A stretch of DNA of 12,894 nt, from positions 1 through 12,894 of the forward strand of contig JBDSJC010000084.1 in the NCBI GenBank assembly GCA_039917655.1, in the 5' to 3' direction. Source of the stretch: PNKC01 sp039917655. GTDB taxonomy: Bacteria > Chloroflexota > Dehalococcoidia > Tepidiformales > Tepidiformaceae. This document shows, one piece after another, positions 1 through 8,098 of this stretch (its first letter is position 1; each line of letters starts with the position of its first letter). Made by a program: the position numbers and the translations under genes. The notes beneath the pieces are model-generated. The model ran no database searches and was not told the DNA's origin. It was given only the letters and a program-made list of their open reading frames with translations.

Positions 1-2
1 GC

Positions 3-878
3 AAGCCTGCGTTCGAACAGGCCGACGTGATCGTGGTCCTCGGGACGCCAATCGACTTCCGCCTGAAGTACGGCAAGTCGCCGGCTTGGAACCCGGACGC
101 CCAGATCATCCAGATCGACATGGACGCTCGGGACATCGGCCGAAACAAGGACTTTTCGATCGGCATCGAGGCGAACATCCGCCAGGCGCTGCTCCAGTTG
201 ACGGCCGAGATCGGCAAGAGCGAGCACAAGGAGTGGCTGGAGACGTTGCGCGGGTATGAAGGCAAAGCGGACTCCCAGCGCGAGGTGTTCATGAACTCGG
301 ATTCGATGCCGATCCATCCGCTGCGCTTGTGCAAGGAGATCGCGAAGTTCGTGGACGACGACACGATCGTGGTGGGCGACGGCGGGGACATCGTGGCGAT
401 CGCGGCGGGCGTGTTGCCGATCAACCACCCCGGCCAGTGGATGGACCCGGGCCCGTTCGGGACGCTGGGCGTGGGCACAGGCTTCTGCATGGCGGCGAGC
501 GTAGCAGCGCCGGACAAGAAGGTGCTGATGGTCAACGGCGACGGAACCTTCGGCCTCAACGGCTTCGACTTCGATACGTTCGTGCGTCACAAGATGCCAG
601 TCGTCTCGATCATTGGGAACGACCGGGCGTGGCACCAGATCTACGTCGGTCAGAAGGCTCAATACGGCGAAGGCCGCACACCCGCCACGTTGCTTGGGGA
701 CAATGCGCGGTACGACAAGGTGGTTGAGGGGTTGGGCGGTCACGGCGAGTTCGTCGAGCATCCAGAGCAGATCGCCTCGGCGATCGCGCGGGCGTTCGAT
801 AGCGGCAAGCCAGCCTGTGTGAACGTGCTCATGGACCCGAACCCGCCGGGCGTCAAGGGTGGCTACGAGTTCAAGTAG
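3..878 (+). CDS. Thiamine-diphosphate-dependent enzyme, acetolactate synthase/acyl-CoA lyase-like (C-terminal part, 5' partial)
   Basis: The reading frame is open to the left edge, so the N-terminal PYR domain lies outside the window. What remains is the end of the central domain (ADVIVVLGTPIDFRLKYG, as in acetolactate synthase and oxalyl-/2-hydroxyacyl-CoA lyases) and the whole C-terminal PP domain. The Mg/ThDP-binding motif starts as GDGTFGLNGFDFDTFVRH around nt 537 and ends in SIIGND around nt 624. The downstream AWHQIYVGQKAQYG resembles the substrate loop of this superfamily. Enzymes of this fold decarboxylate 2-keto acids or cleave/condense 2-hydroxyacyl-CoA. The sequence does not settle which reaction applies. 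The neighbouring acyl-CoA dehydrogenase makes a CoA lyase role plausible, but that is inference. The stop is TAG. A perfect palindrome follows about 10 nt later and could terminate transcription. Confidence 0.88.
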   Translation, partial: KPAFEQADVIVVLGTPIDFRLKYGKSPAWNPDAQIIQIDMDARDIGRNKDFSIGIEANIRQALLQLTAEIGKSEHKEWLETLRGYEGKADSQREVFMNSDSMPIHPLRLCKEIAKFVDDDTIVVGDGGDIVAIAAGVLPINHPGQWMDPGPFGTLGVGTGFCMAASVAAPDKKVLMVNGDGTFGLNGFDFDTFVRHKMPVVSIIGNDRAWHQIYVGQKAQYGEGRTPATLLGDNARYDKVVEGLGGHGEFVEHPEQIASAIARAFDSGKPACVNVLMDPNPPGVKGGYEFK

Positions 879-887
879 GCGGAGCGG

Positions 888-903
888 AAGCCGGATCCGG
901 CTT
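888..903. terminator. Perfect 16-bp palindrome between the ThDP gene and the tRNA, possible terminator
   Basis: AAGCCGGATCCGGCTT is perfectly self-complementary and can form a hairpin with a short GATC-centred loop. It lies 9 nt after the stop of the ThDP enzyme and directly abuts the encoded CCA end of the minus-strand tRNA. Read on the plus strand it is followed by only a very short T run (902-904), so it would be a weak intrinsic terminator. It could serve both converging transcripts or mark the 3' trailer of the tRNA. Function is inferred from structure only. Confidence 0.4.
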
Positions 904-979
904 TGGTACCCTCGGTAGGATTCGAACCCACGACCGTCCGGGTAGAAACCGGATGCTCTATCCCCTGAGCTACGAGGGC
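904..979 (-). tRNA. tRNA-Arg (anticodon UCU), CCA encoded
   Basis: The minus strand folds into a full cloverleaf. The acceptor stem is GCCCTCG/CGAGGGT with a G-U first pair, and the D stem is GCTC/GAGC. The anticodon stem is TCCGG/CCGGA around loop TTTCTAC, giving anticodon TCT at 946-944. The T arm is GTGGG-TTCGAAT-CCTAC with the canonical TTCGA. The discriminator is A and the genome encodes CCA at 906-904. The length of 76 nt with CCA is standard. It should read AGA and AGG, codons that are usually rare in a GC-rich genome. Confidence 0.96.
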
Positions 980-1071
980 GTTGGTCAAGGGTACATGCCC
1001 GGCCCCGCTATTTACAGGCGGAGCCGGCGAGCGCTTGCCTGATCCCGGCCTCCTGGTGCCTACTACGGCGC

Positions 1072-2055
1072 ATGAAGGTTTCCCAAAGCGTGCGCGCCAT
1101 CCAGGTGCCGGATGAAAACCCCATGCACCCGGACTTCACGTCCATCTACCTCGTCGGCCCGACGGGCGGGCAATCGTTGACGATCGATTCTGGCGAAGCG
1201 ATCGACCGCTATCGCTGGATGCTGCGCGGGTACCTGGCGGCGACGGAACACGCCGAGATCGGGATCGCCGCAATCACCCACCACCACTCGGACCACAGCG
1301 GCAACCTGAAGTGGGCGCGCGAGATGCTCAAAGCCGAAATCGCCATCCCCAGCAACGGCGCGCCCCTGCTCAAGGGGAAGCTGCCCAAAGACGGAGTGGT
1401 GAAGCTGAACGACAACCAGACGATCGACCTCGGCGCGGGCGTGAAAGTGCGGGTGATCGTGACGCCGGGGCACAGCGTCGATTCGCTCTGCTACTACCTG
1501 GAGGACGAAGGCGTGCTCTTCAGCGGGGACACCCTGCTGGGCAGTTCGACGACCACGGTGGGCGACCTGGCGGCCTACCGGCGGACGCTCAAGCTGCTGC
1601 TCACGCTGCCGAACCTGAAGGTGATCTGCCCTGGACATGGCCCACTGGTGCACGATCCCCGCGAAAGGCTGCAGTCGTACATCGACCACCGCGACCTGCG
1701 CGAACGCCAGATCGTGGGCGTTCTCGAAGGGGGCGGCGCCATCAGCAGCTGGGACATCATGTTGCAGCTCTATCCGGCCATCGATAAGCGTCTGCACCGC
1801 GCCGCGGACAACAACGTCCGCAGCCATCTCACGCAGTTGGAGCACGAAGGGCGGTTAAAGGTCTACGCCGGGAAACCGCGGAAGCAGAAGTCAGCCGCGA
1901 AGGCGCAGCGCGATGTCGAGCACGTCCGCCGCCGCGACGTGGTGATCAGGCAAGCGAAGCGATTCGAAGCCGAGCAGCGCCGAACCGAGATTCGCGCCCA
2001 GGAGAACCCGCCGAGCGCGGAGTGGGTTGAGCCGCCCCGCTACGAGTTAGCCTGA
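1072..2055 (+). CDS. MBL-fold metallo-hydrolase with winged-helix tail, LACTB2-like
   Basis: This 327-residue protein has the full metallo-beta-lactamase metal set. The HxHxDH motif is in THHHSDHSG (His70, His72, Asp74, His75), with His134 in TPGHS, Asp153 in FSGDTLLG and His189 in CPGHGPLV. Residues about 205-265 (RERQIVGVLEGG...SHLTQLEHEGRL) match the winged-helix domain that follows the catalytic domain in LACTB2-type hydrolases. In that family the domain is associated with RNase or thioesterase-like activity, and the substrate here is not known. A charged Lys/Arg-rich tail of about 60 residues (268-327) exceeds the usual family length. No clear Shine-Dalgarno precedes the ATG. A TACTAC element ends 5 nt upstream, so a leaderless mRNA is possible but weakly supported. 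Confidence 0.88.
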   Translation: MKVSQSVRAIQVPDENPMHPDFTSIYLVGPTGGQSLTIDSGEAIDRYRWMLRGYLAATEHAEIGIAAITHHHSDHSGNLKWAREMLKAEIAIPSNGAPLLKGKLPKDGVVKLNDNQTIDLGAGVKVRVIVTPGHSVDSLCYYLEDEGVLFSGDTLLGSSTTTVGDLAAYRRTLKLLLTLPNLKVICPGHGPLVHDPRERLQSYIDHRDLRERQIVGVLEGGGAISSWDIMLQLYPAIDKRLHRAADNNVRSHLTQLEHEGRLKVYAGKPRKQKSAAKAQRDVEHVRRRDVVIRQAKRFEAEQRRTEIRAQENPPSAEWVEPPRYELA

Positions 2056-2306
2056 CTCGCGTTCGGAGGCCGGCGAAACTGCAACCGCCGGTTGGCGAAG
2101 GTTCCCTCACCCGCCGTTGTGCACCATTCGAACTCTGGGCTGACGGTGGCGCCGCGATTCGAAGCGCCGGCTGAGGCTGCGAGCTGACAGCGGCGCGACG
2201 GACGAACAGCGTATAAAGTTGCACTGTACCGCCCACCGGCCCGCGTAAGGCTGATTACGCCCACGCGCGCCCGCAACCAGCACGGGAAAACAGAAGGAGT
2301 CCAACC

Positions 2307-3575
2307 ATGCCGTACGAATTCACCGAGGCGGGCCTCGCGCAGCAGGCCGAAATCAACCGCTTCATGGACGAACACATCTACCCGAACGAGACGGAGTACC
2401 AGCGCCAGTACCATGACGGTGGAGAGCATTCGTACCCACCGATCCTGGACGAACTGAAGGCCGAAGCGCGCAAGCGTGGCCTCTGGAACCTGTTCCTTCC
2501 GCATCTGCGCGAGGGCGACCCGGGGACGAAGCTTTCGAACCTGGACTATGCCCCGATCTCCGAACAATTGGGCAAGGTGACGTTCTCTTCCGAGGTGTTG
2601 AACTGCCAGGCCCCGGACACGGGCAACATGGAGATCCTGAACATGTACGGCAACGAGGGGATTCGTCGAGACTGGCTAACGCCGCTCTTGAACGGCGAAA
2701 TCCGCTCGGCATTCGCGATGACAGAGCCGGCAGTCGGCTCCTCGGACGCCACGAACATCTCGTTGCGCATCGAAAAGGATGGCGACGACTACATCCTCAA
2801 CGGCCGCAAGTGGTTCACCTCCGGGATCATGGCGCCGCGCTGCAAGGTGATGATCGTGATGGGGAAGACGGACCCGGAGGCGGCGCGGCATCGCCAGCAA
2901 TCGATGATCGTGGTCCCCAAAAACACGCCCGGCGTAACGGTCGAACGATCGCTGACCGTATTCGGCAACGAAGACCGCGGCGGTCACGGGCAGGTACTGT
3001 TCGAAAACGCGCGGGTACCGGCCGACCATCTGCTGGGCGAAGAGGGCGGCGGGTTCGCGATCTCGCAGGCGCGTCTTGGGCCGGGCCGCATCCACCACTG
3101 CATGCGCACGATCGGCGTGGCCGAGCGGGCCCTGGAGTTGATGATCAAGCGGGCGATGAGTCGCTCGACGTTCGGCTCCCTGGTGGCGCAGAAAGGTCTG
3201 ATCCAGGACTGGATCGCCGAGTCACGGATCGAGATCGACATGGCCCGCGAGTATGTCTTGCGCACGGCGCACCTGATGGACACCGTCGGCAACAAGGCAG
3301 CGGCTACAGAGATCTCGGGGATCAAAGTGGCGGTGCCGAACATGGCCCTTAAGGTCATCGACCGAGCGATCCAGGTGCACGGCGCGGGTGGCGTGACGCA
3401 GGATTTCCCGCTGGCTCAGATGTGGGTACACGCGCGCACCTTGCGCCTCGCCGATGGCCCGGACGAAGTCCACAAGATGACCATCGCCCGTCGCGAACTA
3501 AAGAAGTACGACCCGAACTTCAAGATGACGCCCTCAGCTAGCGACGCGGAGCCGCAGGTGTTCATGCGGCCTTAG
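2307..3575 (+). CDS. Acyl-CoA dehydrogenase, ACAD10/11-like
   Basis: This 422-residue flavoprotein oxidises acyl-CoA thioesters to 2-enoyl-CoA and passes electrons to an ETF partner (family knowledge). The order is an alpha-helical N-terminal domain, then the FAD-binding strand region with FAMTEPAVGSSD (136-147) and LNGRKWFTSG (164-173), and a C-terminal helical bundle. The bundle carries RSTFGSLVAQKGLIQ (286-300), QVHGAGGVTQD (356-366) and RLADGPDEVH (380-389). The ADGPDEVH end is typical of the ACAD10/11 branch, where Asp stands at the place of the usual catalytic Glu of medium-chain enzymes. The start is supported by AAGGAG at 2294-2299, 7 nt before ATG. A TATAAA lies at 2212-2217 in the 251-nt upstream gap, but the nearest -35-like CTGACA (2184-2189) is 22 nt away, so I do not call a promoter. 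The chain length of the substrate is unknown. Confidence 0.93.
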   Translation: MPYEFTEAGLAQQAEINRFMDEHIYPNETEYQRQYHDGGEHSYPPILDELKAEARKRGLWNLFLPHLREGDPGTKLSNLDYAPISEQLGKVTFSSEVLNCQAPDTGNMEILNMYGNEGIRRDWLTPLLNGEIRSAFAMTEPAVGSSDATNISLRIEKDGDDYILNGRKWFTSGIMAPRCKVMIVMGKTDPEAARHRQQSMIVVPKNTPGVTVERSLTVFGNEDRGGHGQVLFENARVPADHLLGEEGGGFAISQARLGPGRIHHCMRTIGVAERALELMIKRAMSRSTFGSLVAQKGLIQDWIAESRIEIDMAREYVLRTAHLMDTVGNKAAATEISGIKVAVPNMALKVIDRAIQVHGAGGVTQDFPLAQMWVHARTLRLADGPDEVHKMTIARRELKKYDPNFKMTPSASDAEPQVFMRP

Positions 3576-3992
3576 GTGGATTCGCCGATTCACGATTCGC
3601 GATTCGCAATTCTGTCGGGGATGCCGGCGTTCGAGGACGCGCCACTTGCCCGTTGGGTGGTCGCTGGGCGCGCCGCTCCCCTGACAGTCAGCCAACGACC
3701 CGAAGACCCACCATCTATTCTACACGCGCGGCCCAAGGGTCTACCGTGGTTGGAAGTAGACCACGCCATCAATGGCCCAGGCCTCTACCGGCTAGTGAAC
3801 AACGATCGCGTGCGGTCGATGGAACCCGCGCGGCGTGACCCAGCAAGGTGCTGAACTTAGTCTGCCCGTCGGGAGTTCAGATGGTCCGTTTCGGCTCCGA
3901 CGACCGAATCGGACGGCGGCCCAGGCGACACGATGGGAAGATCGCGGATCGGGGGCTTCACCAGAGCCGGCCCGCGCTGACGACCCTGAAGA
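3576..3992. other. Convergent intergenic region, no recognisable gene
   Basis: This 417-nt gap separates the ends of two convergent genes. It holds the GATTCGC repeat at its left side and a 7-bp perfect inverted repeat, CTGAACT (3851-3857) / AGTTCAG (3874-3880), around a smaller CCC-GTC-GGG hairpin. Neither is followed by a T tract, so a role in termination is only possible. An open frame 3576-3854 (92 codons, GTG start) contains no motif I recognise, begins inside the repeat, and has no ribosome binding site. I regard the stretch as non-coding or decayed. Confidence 0.5.
3579..3607. repeat. Short repeat, four GATTCGC-type units
   Basis: Units lie at 3579-3585 (GATTCGC), 3587-3593 (GATTCAC), 3594-3600 (GATTCGC) and 3601-3607 (GATTCGC), followed by a partial AATTC. 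They begin 3 nt after the acyl-CoA dehydrogenase stop. The last three units are strictly tandem. The array is short and could be a small remnant of a dispersed intergenic repeat. No function is evident. Confidence 0.6.
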
Positions 3993-5699
3993 TCATCCCG
4001 CGGACCGCAATAGCTGTCCCGCGCGTTCCAAGCCTGTCCTCGCGAACTGGCCCACCAGACTCTGTTCTTCGCCGACTCGCGCCACCGCCAACGCCACGGG
4101 CAGAAGGTCAACTTCACTGCGGTAGACCAGAAACCGGTCCTCCCACCTCGGCTTCCACTTGTCTTTGTAGGTGCGCAGCCCCCGGAAGTTGAATGCGGCA
4201 CTGCCCCGTTCGTACATCAAGCGAAGCGCGACGGCGATCGGCCCGCCGCCCTCCACGTTGGCCAGGGGGGCAAGGCCGAGATTCAGCCCTTCGCAGCCTT
4301 CTGCGCGGCAGAGCTCGACGAAGTGGAGAATGAGGAAGTCCATTGCTCCGTTGGGACTGTCTGGGCGGCGCCGCATCAAGTCGAACGTGCCGTCCACCGA
4401 TTGGTACCTTGGCAGGACATTGGCGAAGGCTTCGATCCGCCCGCCCTGCTGACGGATTACGAACACCCGGGTCGCGCGGAGGTAGTCAGGGTCGAAGGTA
4501 CCGAGAGTGAAAGTCCGCTCGCGATGACCGCCATCAGCAAGCCACAAATCAGAGACCTCGCGGAGCTCGGCGATTGTGGAGTCATCGAGCGGTTGGGCAA
4601 GTTCCTGGACAGCGAACCCCTCGCGTTCGAGGGCGTTGTTGATGTTGCGAAGGTGTTTGAAAGACTTGCCAGCGAGGCTGAACGTCTGCACCGGAATGAT
4701 CGCCTCCTCGCCAATCTTCAATTTTCGAAGGCCGAGGAGGGCAAGTTGTTCCGAGCCCTCCCCACGGACCTGGTGAAAGGCAAACCGCCAGCCGTTGAGC
4801 GCACACATCTCGACAAATTCGCGAGCGGCACTGAGCGCGGACTCAGGAGGACCGAGTGGTTCGCCGAGGACTACCGCCGTGGCGCCAACCATCCGAAAGC
4901 TCAGGAACGCCTTCCCGTCCTCCGAAAAGAAGTACGTCTTATCCTCGAGAAGGTGGAACTGGGCGAGCGCCGAGGTGGCGTGGCGGTCGAGGATCTCCTG
5001 GACACGCCGGCGTTCATTCGGGCGCACGAGCGTGCGGTTGAGGACGGGGTGAACAAAATGCCATGCCGAGATCGCCAGGACCACCAGGGAGAGCGCGCGG
5101 ATCGCCTCGATCAAATGTCGCCCGTGCCGGGAAACCGGCTGCACCGTCGTGGTTGGAAGCACGAAGAGAAGCCGCAGTGCGTTCAACAAGGCCTCGGGCA
5201 CGTCCGCTGGTTGGGCGAACTCCTTGTCCACGAGGTACAGGCCGATGAACCCGGCGACGAAGACGAACGCCTCTCCGCCAAACAGCCACCAGAAACCCTG
5301 ACGAAGGCGGACAGGGTCCGGCCGTGCGGGGAACAACCGGAAAGACACGGCTATCGCGATGAGGACCGCGAGGGAGAATGCTGCTCCGGGGCCATCGAGG
5401 TCGCTCAATCGCAATGGGTGCAGGGCCAGCGATGCGGCGGCGGCCACGAACGCAATCAGGGCGGCCATCCGCTTGGCGCGGAGCAAACCGGGGATTGCGG
5501 CGACCAACAGGAGGCCAGCCAACATGAGGAGGAAGCGCGGGCCACCCGGGGCAGACCCGCCGAGCACATCACGAAAGAGGCTGTGGTGAGCCGGAGCGGT
5601 TTTGAAGACCGCGCCAGTGACGTTGACAAAGGCGAGGACGAAGCAGGCCACGGCGAGGAGCCGGCGGCGCTGCTGCCCGCGGGCGTGGGATGGAGTCAT
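3993..5699 (-). CDS. MprF-type DUF2156 membrane protein (phosphatidylglycerol lysyltransferase-like synthase)
   Basis: This 568-residue protein has a hydrophobic N-terminal half, with about six membrane segments near residues 13-31, 56-73, 79-95, 106-123, 138-156 and 199-216. A cytosolic DUF2156 GNAT-like domain follows from about 235 to 530. Characteristic MprF-type elements are FFSEDGKAFLSFRMVG (257-272), LGEPLGP (278-284), GMDFLI-like GAMDFLILHF (451-460) and the C-terminal KDKWKPRWEDRFLVY (512-526). Family members transfer an aminoacyl group from aminoacyl-tRNA to phosphatidylglycerol, and the amino acid used here cannot be read from sequence. The start overlaps the stop of the upstream flippase gene as ATGA (5696-5699), so translation is probably coupled. 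Several DUF2156 proteins lack proven synthase activity, so the exact reaction is inference. Confidence 0.85.
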   Translation of the reverse strand: MTPSHARGQQRRRLLAVACFVLAFVNVTGAVFKTAPAHHSLFRDVLGGSAPGGPRFLLMLAGLLLVAAIPGLLRAKRMAALIAFVAAAASLALHPLRLSDLDGPGAAFSLAVLIAIAVSFRLFPARPDPVRLRQGFWWLFGGEAFVFVAGFIGLYLVDKEFAQPADVPEALLNALRLLFVLPTTTVQPVSRHGRHLIEAIRALSLVVLAISAWHFVHPVLNRTLVRPNERRRVQEILDRHATSALAQFHLLEDKTYFFSEDGKAFLSFRMVGATAVVLGEPLGPPESALSAAREFVEMCALNGWRFAFHQVRGEGSEQLALLGLRKLKIGEEAIIPVQTFSLAGKSFKHLRNINNALEREGFAVQELAQPLDDSTIAELREVSDLWLADGGHRERTFTLGTFDPDYLRATRVFVIRQQGGRIEAFANVLPRYQSVDGTFDLMRRRPDSPNGAMDFLILHFVELCRAEGCEGLNLGLAPLANVEGGGPIAVALRLMYERGSAAFNFRGLRTYKDKWKPRWEDRFLVYRSEVDLLPVALAVARVGEEQSLVGQFARTGLERAGQLLRSAG

Positions 5700-6712
5700 T
5701 GGGCCTCAGCCGCGCGCGCCCGGCGCAACGAAGCCTGGAGCGCAAGCCCTCCCGCCGCGAACGGGATCCAGACTTCGAACAGGCGATACGTTACCACCGT
5801 CAGCGCAACATCAACTCCACTCAGGCCGAAGGATGTGAGCGCCAGCCCGAGGCCGGCCTCCGCAAAGCCGATGCCAGCCGGGAGGACGCCAACGATGCCG
5901 AAGAGGACGCCCATGGCGTAGGCCACGAGCGGTTCCTCCAGGCCGGCGTCGATTCCGAATGCCTTCAGACAGAACCAGAGCGCCGATACGCCCGCGACCT
6001 CGACCAGAAAGGCGTGGAAGACGGGCAGGGCGATCGCCCGAGGGCGGCGAATCATCAGACGCAGGGCTTCGTACAGCTCATCCGCCGCTTCCGTGGAGCC
6101 GGGGCGCTCGGGCGGCTTTCGGCCGAAACGGCGGAGCAATTGGTCCTTCACGGCGCCCGGCCTGTCGTGTAGCCACCGCACTGCCGCGCGGCTCCGCACG
6201 GCCGCAACCACGAGCGCTAGCGAGAACAGCGTGTAGATCGCGAACACTCCCGCCGCAAGCACTTCAATCCGCCCGACCTGTCCATCGCTGGCAGCAACGG
6301 CGAGGGCGAACGCGAGCACAACCGCGAAGACAAGGTGACCGGCGAGGGCGATGAGCAGGTAGGCGGACACCACCAGCCCCCGCCCTTGCCCGCGGCCTTC
6401 TGCCTCGCGCAGGAAGACGGTCAGGCCGGCCATCCCTCCAGAGTTCACGGTCACGTTCAAGAAATGAGCGGAATTGGCCAGGCGGATCGCCTCCCGAAGC
6501 GGTAATCGCAGACCGACTGACTGGTAGGCCGCGCGATACATCGCCCCGTAATTGATCAGGTAGAGGACAGAAACAGCCGCGGCGGCCACCAGGTAGGAAG
6601 GGTTGGCCTGTCGTGCTGCGTCGCCCGCAGCGGGAAGCTGAGAGCGATTGAGGAGTATGAACGCCGCTGCGAGCGCGAGCACGCCTGCAAGCCCTAACCA
6701 CCGCCACTTCAT
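5696..6712 (-). CDS. Flippase-like UPF0104/YbhN-family integral membrane protein
   Basis: This 338-residue, strongly hydrophobic protein has about eight membrane segments: 7-22, 39-57, 112-141, 148-172, 225-250, 262-280, 284-296 and 302-326. The signature FLNVTVNSGGMAGLTVFLREAEG-like region (residues 84-106) and VGVLPAGIGFAEAGLGLAL (274-292) are typical of the lysylphosphatidylglycerol synthase transmembrane region. In MprF this region forms the flippase half. Here it is a free-standing gene ending in an ATGA overlap with the DUF2156 gene, so the pair resembles MprF split into two chains. The probable job is moving the modified lipid, or another polyprenyl or phospholipid, across the membrane. 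GAGGGG lies about 14 nt before the ATG, rather far for a strong ribosome binding site. Confidence 0.85.
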   Translation of the reverse strand: MKWRWLGLAGVLALAAAFILLNRSQLPAAGDAARQANPSYLVAAAAVSVLYLINYGAMYRAAYQSVGLRLPLREAIRLANSAHFLNVTVNSGGMAGLTVFLREAEGRGQGRGLVVSAYLLIALAGHLVFAVVLAFALAVAASDGQVGRIEVLAAGVFAIYTLFSLALVVAAVRSRAAVRWLHDRPGAVKDQLLRRFGRKPPERPGSTEAADELYEALRLMIRRPRAIALPVFHAFLVEVAGVSALWFCLKAFGIDAGLEEPLVAYAMGVLFGIVGVLPAGIGFAEAGLGLALTSFGLSGVDVALTVVTYRLFEVWIPFAAGGLALQASLRRARAAEAQ

Positions 6713-7417
6713 ACTCTTGTTGTCCCCTCAGCCAGCCGGGGACCACACTGGCGGTTCTCCCGGATAATTTACGGTATCACCGAAGTGCGCGGAGCCAGCT
6801 CTCGTTGGCTGCGCCACAAACGCACTGGCGGGCCGACCCAAAACCTTGACAGGCCAGTGCCTCGGAACCGAACGGTACGCTTTCAGAATGCAGGCCTCAC
6901 GTGACACCTCATGCGCCCGCCAGCCAGTGCCCAAGCAGTACCACGGTACCACGTCCGCTTCGAATTCAGGCTCATCCTTGCCTTCGTTGGGTCTGCTCAT
7001 CGCCCGCTCAGCTTCACCGGGGATACTGGTCAAACTCCTCGGCATCATCTTCATCATCCCTGCCTCAACCGCGGTATTCGTGTCCACGGGGACGTAGCTC
7101 CTACTCGGCGGCGCGGCCGTCGGGGCCGCGGCAGCGGTGGCAGTCGCCGCGGCGGCGCCCGGCCGCTCGCAGATCGCCTCACTGTTGCGGGAGGAGTGAT
7201 GGCCGCGCCACCGGGGGAATCCAACAACCCGCGAATGCTCCGGCACCTGGTCAGGATTCGGGTCTGCTCAGTCCTGGATCACGCCCTGGACGAAGAACCT
7301 GTCGGCTACGAAGGGCGCGACTCCGGCATCATCGACTGGACCCCCGCCGCCCCCACATCCGGTTGCGCCCGCCCCGAAGGTCCCGAGCGAACCACCGCCG
7401 ATGCGCGACGGTGTGCA
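6713..7417. other. Intergenic stretch of 705 nt, no recognised gene; hydrophobic frame interrupted by TAG
   Basis: I recognise no gene here on either strand. Two traces deserve mention. On the plus strand, a frame from about 6960 encodes a hydrophobic run (GILVKLLGIIFIIPASTAVF) that stops at TAG 7095-7097. The same frame then continues with LLLGGAAVGAAAAVAVAAAA until TGA 7197-7199, which looks like a membrane segment broken by a stop. On the minus strand, an open frame (about 172 codons, 7246-6728) ends 15 nt before the flippase start, with an Ala-rich N-terminus and no recognisable motif. Either could be a decayed gene or chance. An AT-rich patch at 6764-6778 may hold the flippase promoter, but no convincing -35/-10 pair is visible. 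Confidence 0.35.
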
Positions 7418-8092
7418 TTACCGCGCCGCGGCCGCCTGTTCGACCGCACGTCCGGCGGCCAGCCATTCCGGCCAACCACCGTCGAGGCGATAGGCTTCCA
7501 CGCCCTCTCCGCGGAGAAGCGCCACGGCTTCGTCGGCGAAGAGGCAAAAGCCACCTCGGCAGTAGCCCACAATTGGCCGGTCCCGCCGGAGGGCCTTTAA
7601 TCGCTGGAGCATTTCGTCTGGTGGTACGGAGAGCGCGCCCGGCAGGTGCCCGCTGTGGTATTCGAGTGACGGGCGCACATCGATCAGCGTGACGGCGCCG
7701 CCAGCCAGTTGCGTCGCGAGTTCCTCGGGGCTGATTGTCGCGCCCTCAAGCCCCAAAACGGCGAACTGCTGGACGATCCGCTCGATGTCCGGAAGCCTTT
7801 CCGTGCCCACCAGGCGAAGTGTGAGCCACAGCTTGAGCACGTCATCGCCGGCCAATCGATAGGTCACCTTCGTGCCTTCGCGTTCGGTCTCCACGAGGTT
7901 CGCGGCGCGCAGCACCTGGAGATGTTGCGAGACGTTCGCGACGGACATCTCCGTCTCGGCAGCCAGGGCATCGACGTGGCGTGGAGCTTGCGCGAGCAGG
8001 TCGATCAGTTCCAACCGGCGCTCGCTGGCCAGGGCCTGAGCAACGCGCGCGAACTGCCCGTACAGCCGCTGCTTATAGACACGATGCGACAT
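7418..8092 (-). CDS. ArsR-family repressor fused to a rhodanese domain
   Basis: This 224-residue protein carries an N-terminal ArsR winged helix (about 12-95; ASERRLELIDLLAQ, then recognition helix MSVANVSQHLQVLRAA) and a C-terminal rhodanese domain (about 118-218; TLIDVRPSLEYHSGHLPGA, YCRGGFCLFADEA, YRLDGGWPEWLAAG). The cysteines Cys178 and Cys183 in YCRGGFC are the only ones I see. The ArsR half lacks the ELCVC-type metal-binding motif, so sensing probably goes through persulfidation or oxidation of the rhodanese cysteines rather than direct arsenite binding (inference). It is transcribed away from the transporter, MBL and selenoprotein operon, and a long inverted repeat lies between them. 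It is therefore the likely local repressor and probably autoregulates. The -10 ends 6 nt before the ATG, implying a leaderless mRNA. Confidence 0.92.
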   Translation of the reverse strand: MSHRVYKQRLYGQFARVAQALASERRLELIDLLAQAPRHVDALAAETEMSVANVSQHLQVLRAANLVETEREGTKVTYRLAGDDVLKLWLTLRLVGTERLPDIERIVQQFAVLGLEGATISPEELATQLAGGAVTLIDVRPSLEYHSGHLPGALSVPPDEMLQRLKALRRDRPIVGYCRGGFCLFADEAVALLRGEGVEAYRLDGGWPEWLAAGRAVEQAAAAR

Positions 8093-8098
8093 GGCCGG

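Noticed and set aside
1063..1845. 260-codon minus-strand open frame
   Set aside because: It is a shadow of the LACTB2-like gene, whose metal-binding motifs are complete on the other strand.
4323..5921. 532-codon plus-strand open frame
   Set aside because: It lies antisense to the DUF2156 and flippase genes, which have clear motifs. Its Glu/Arg/Gly-rich product has no recognisable domain and reflects GC-rich codon bias.
6846..6881. Promoter from TTGACA at 6846-6851
   Set aside because: The only -10-like TACGCT is 24 nt away and no recognised gene follows on that strand.
7199..7600. Plus-strand frame starting at ATG 7199 with GGAGGAG upstream
   Set aside because: The start looks good, but over half of the frame runs antisense through the rhodanese domain of the ArsR gene and the product shows no motif. 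I do not count it as a gene.
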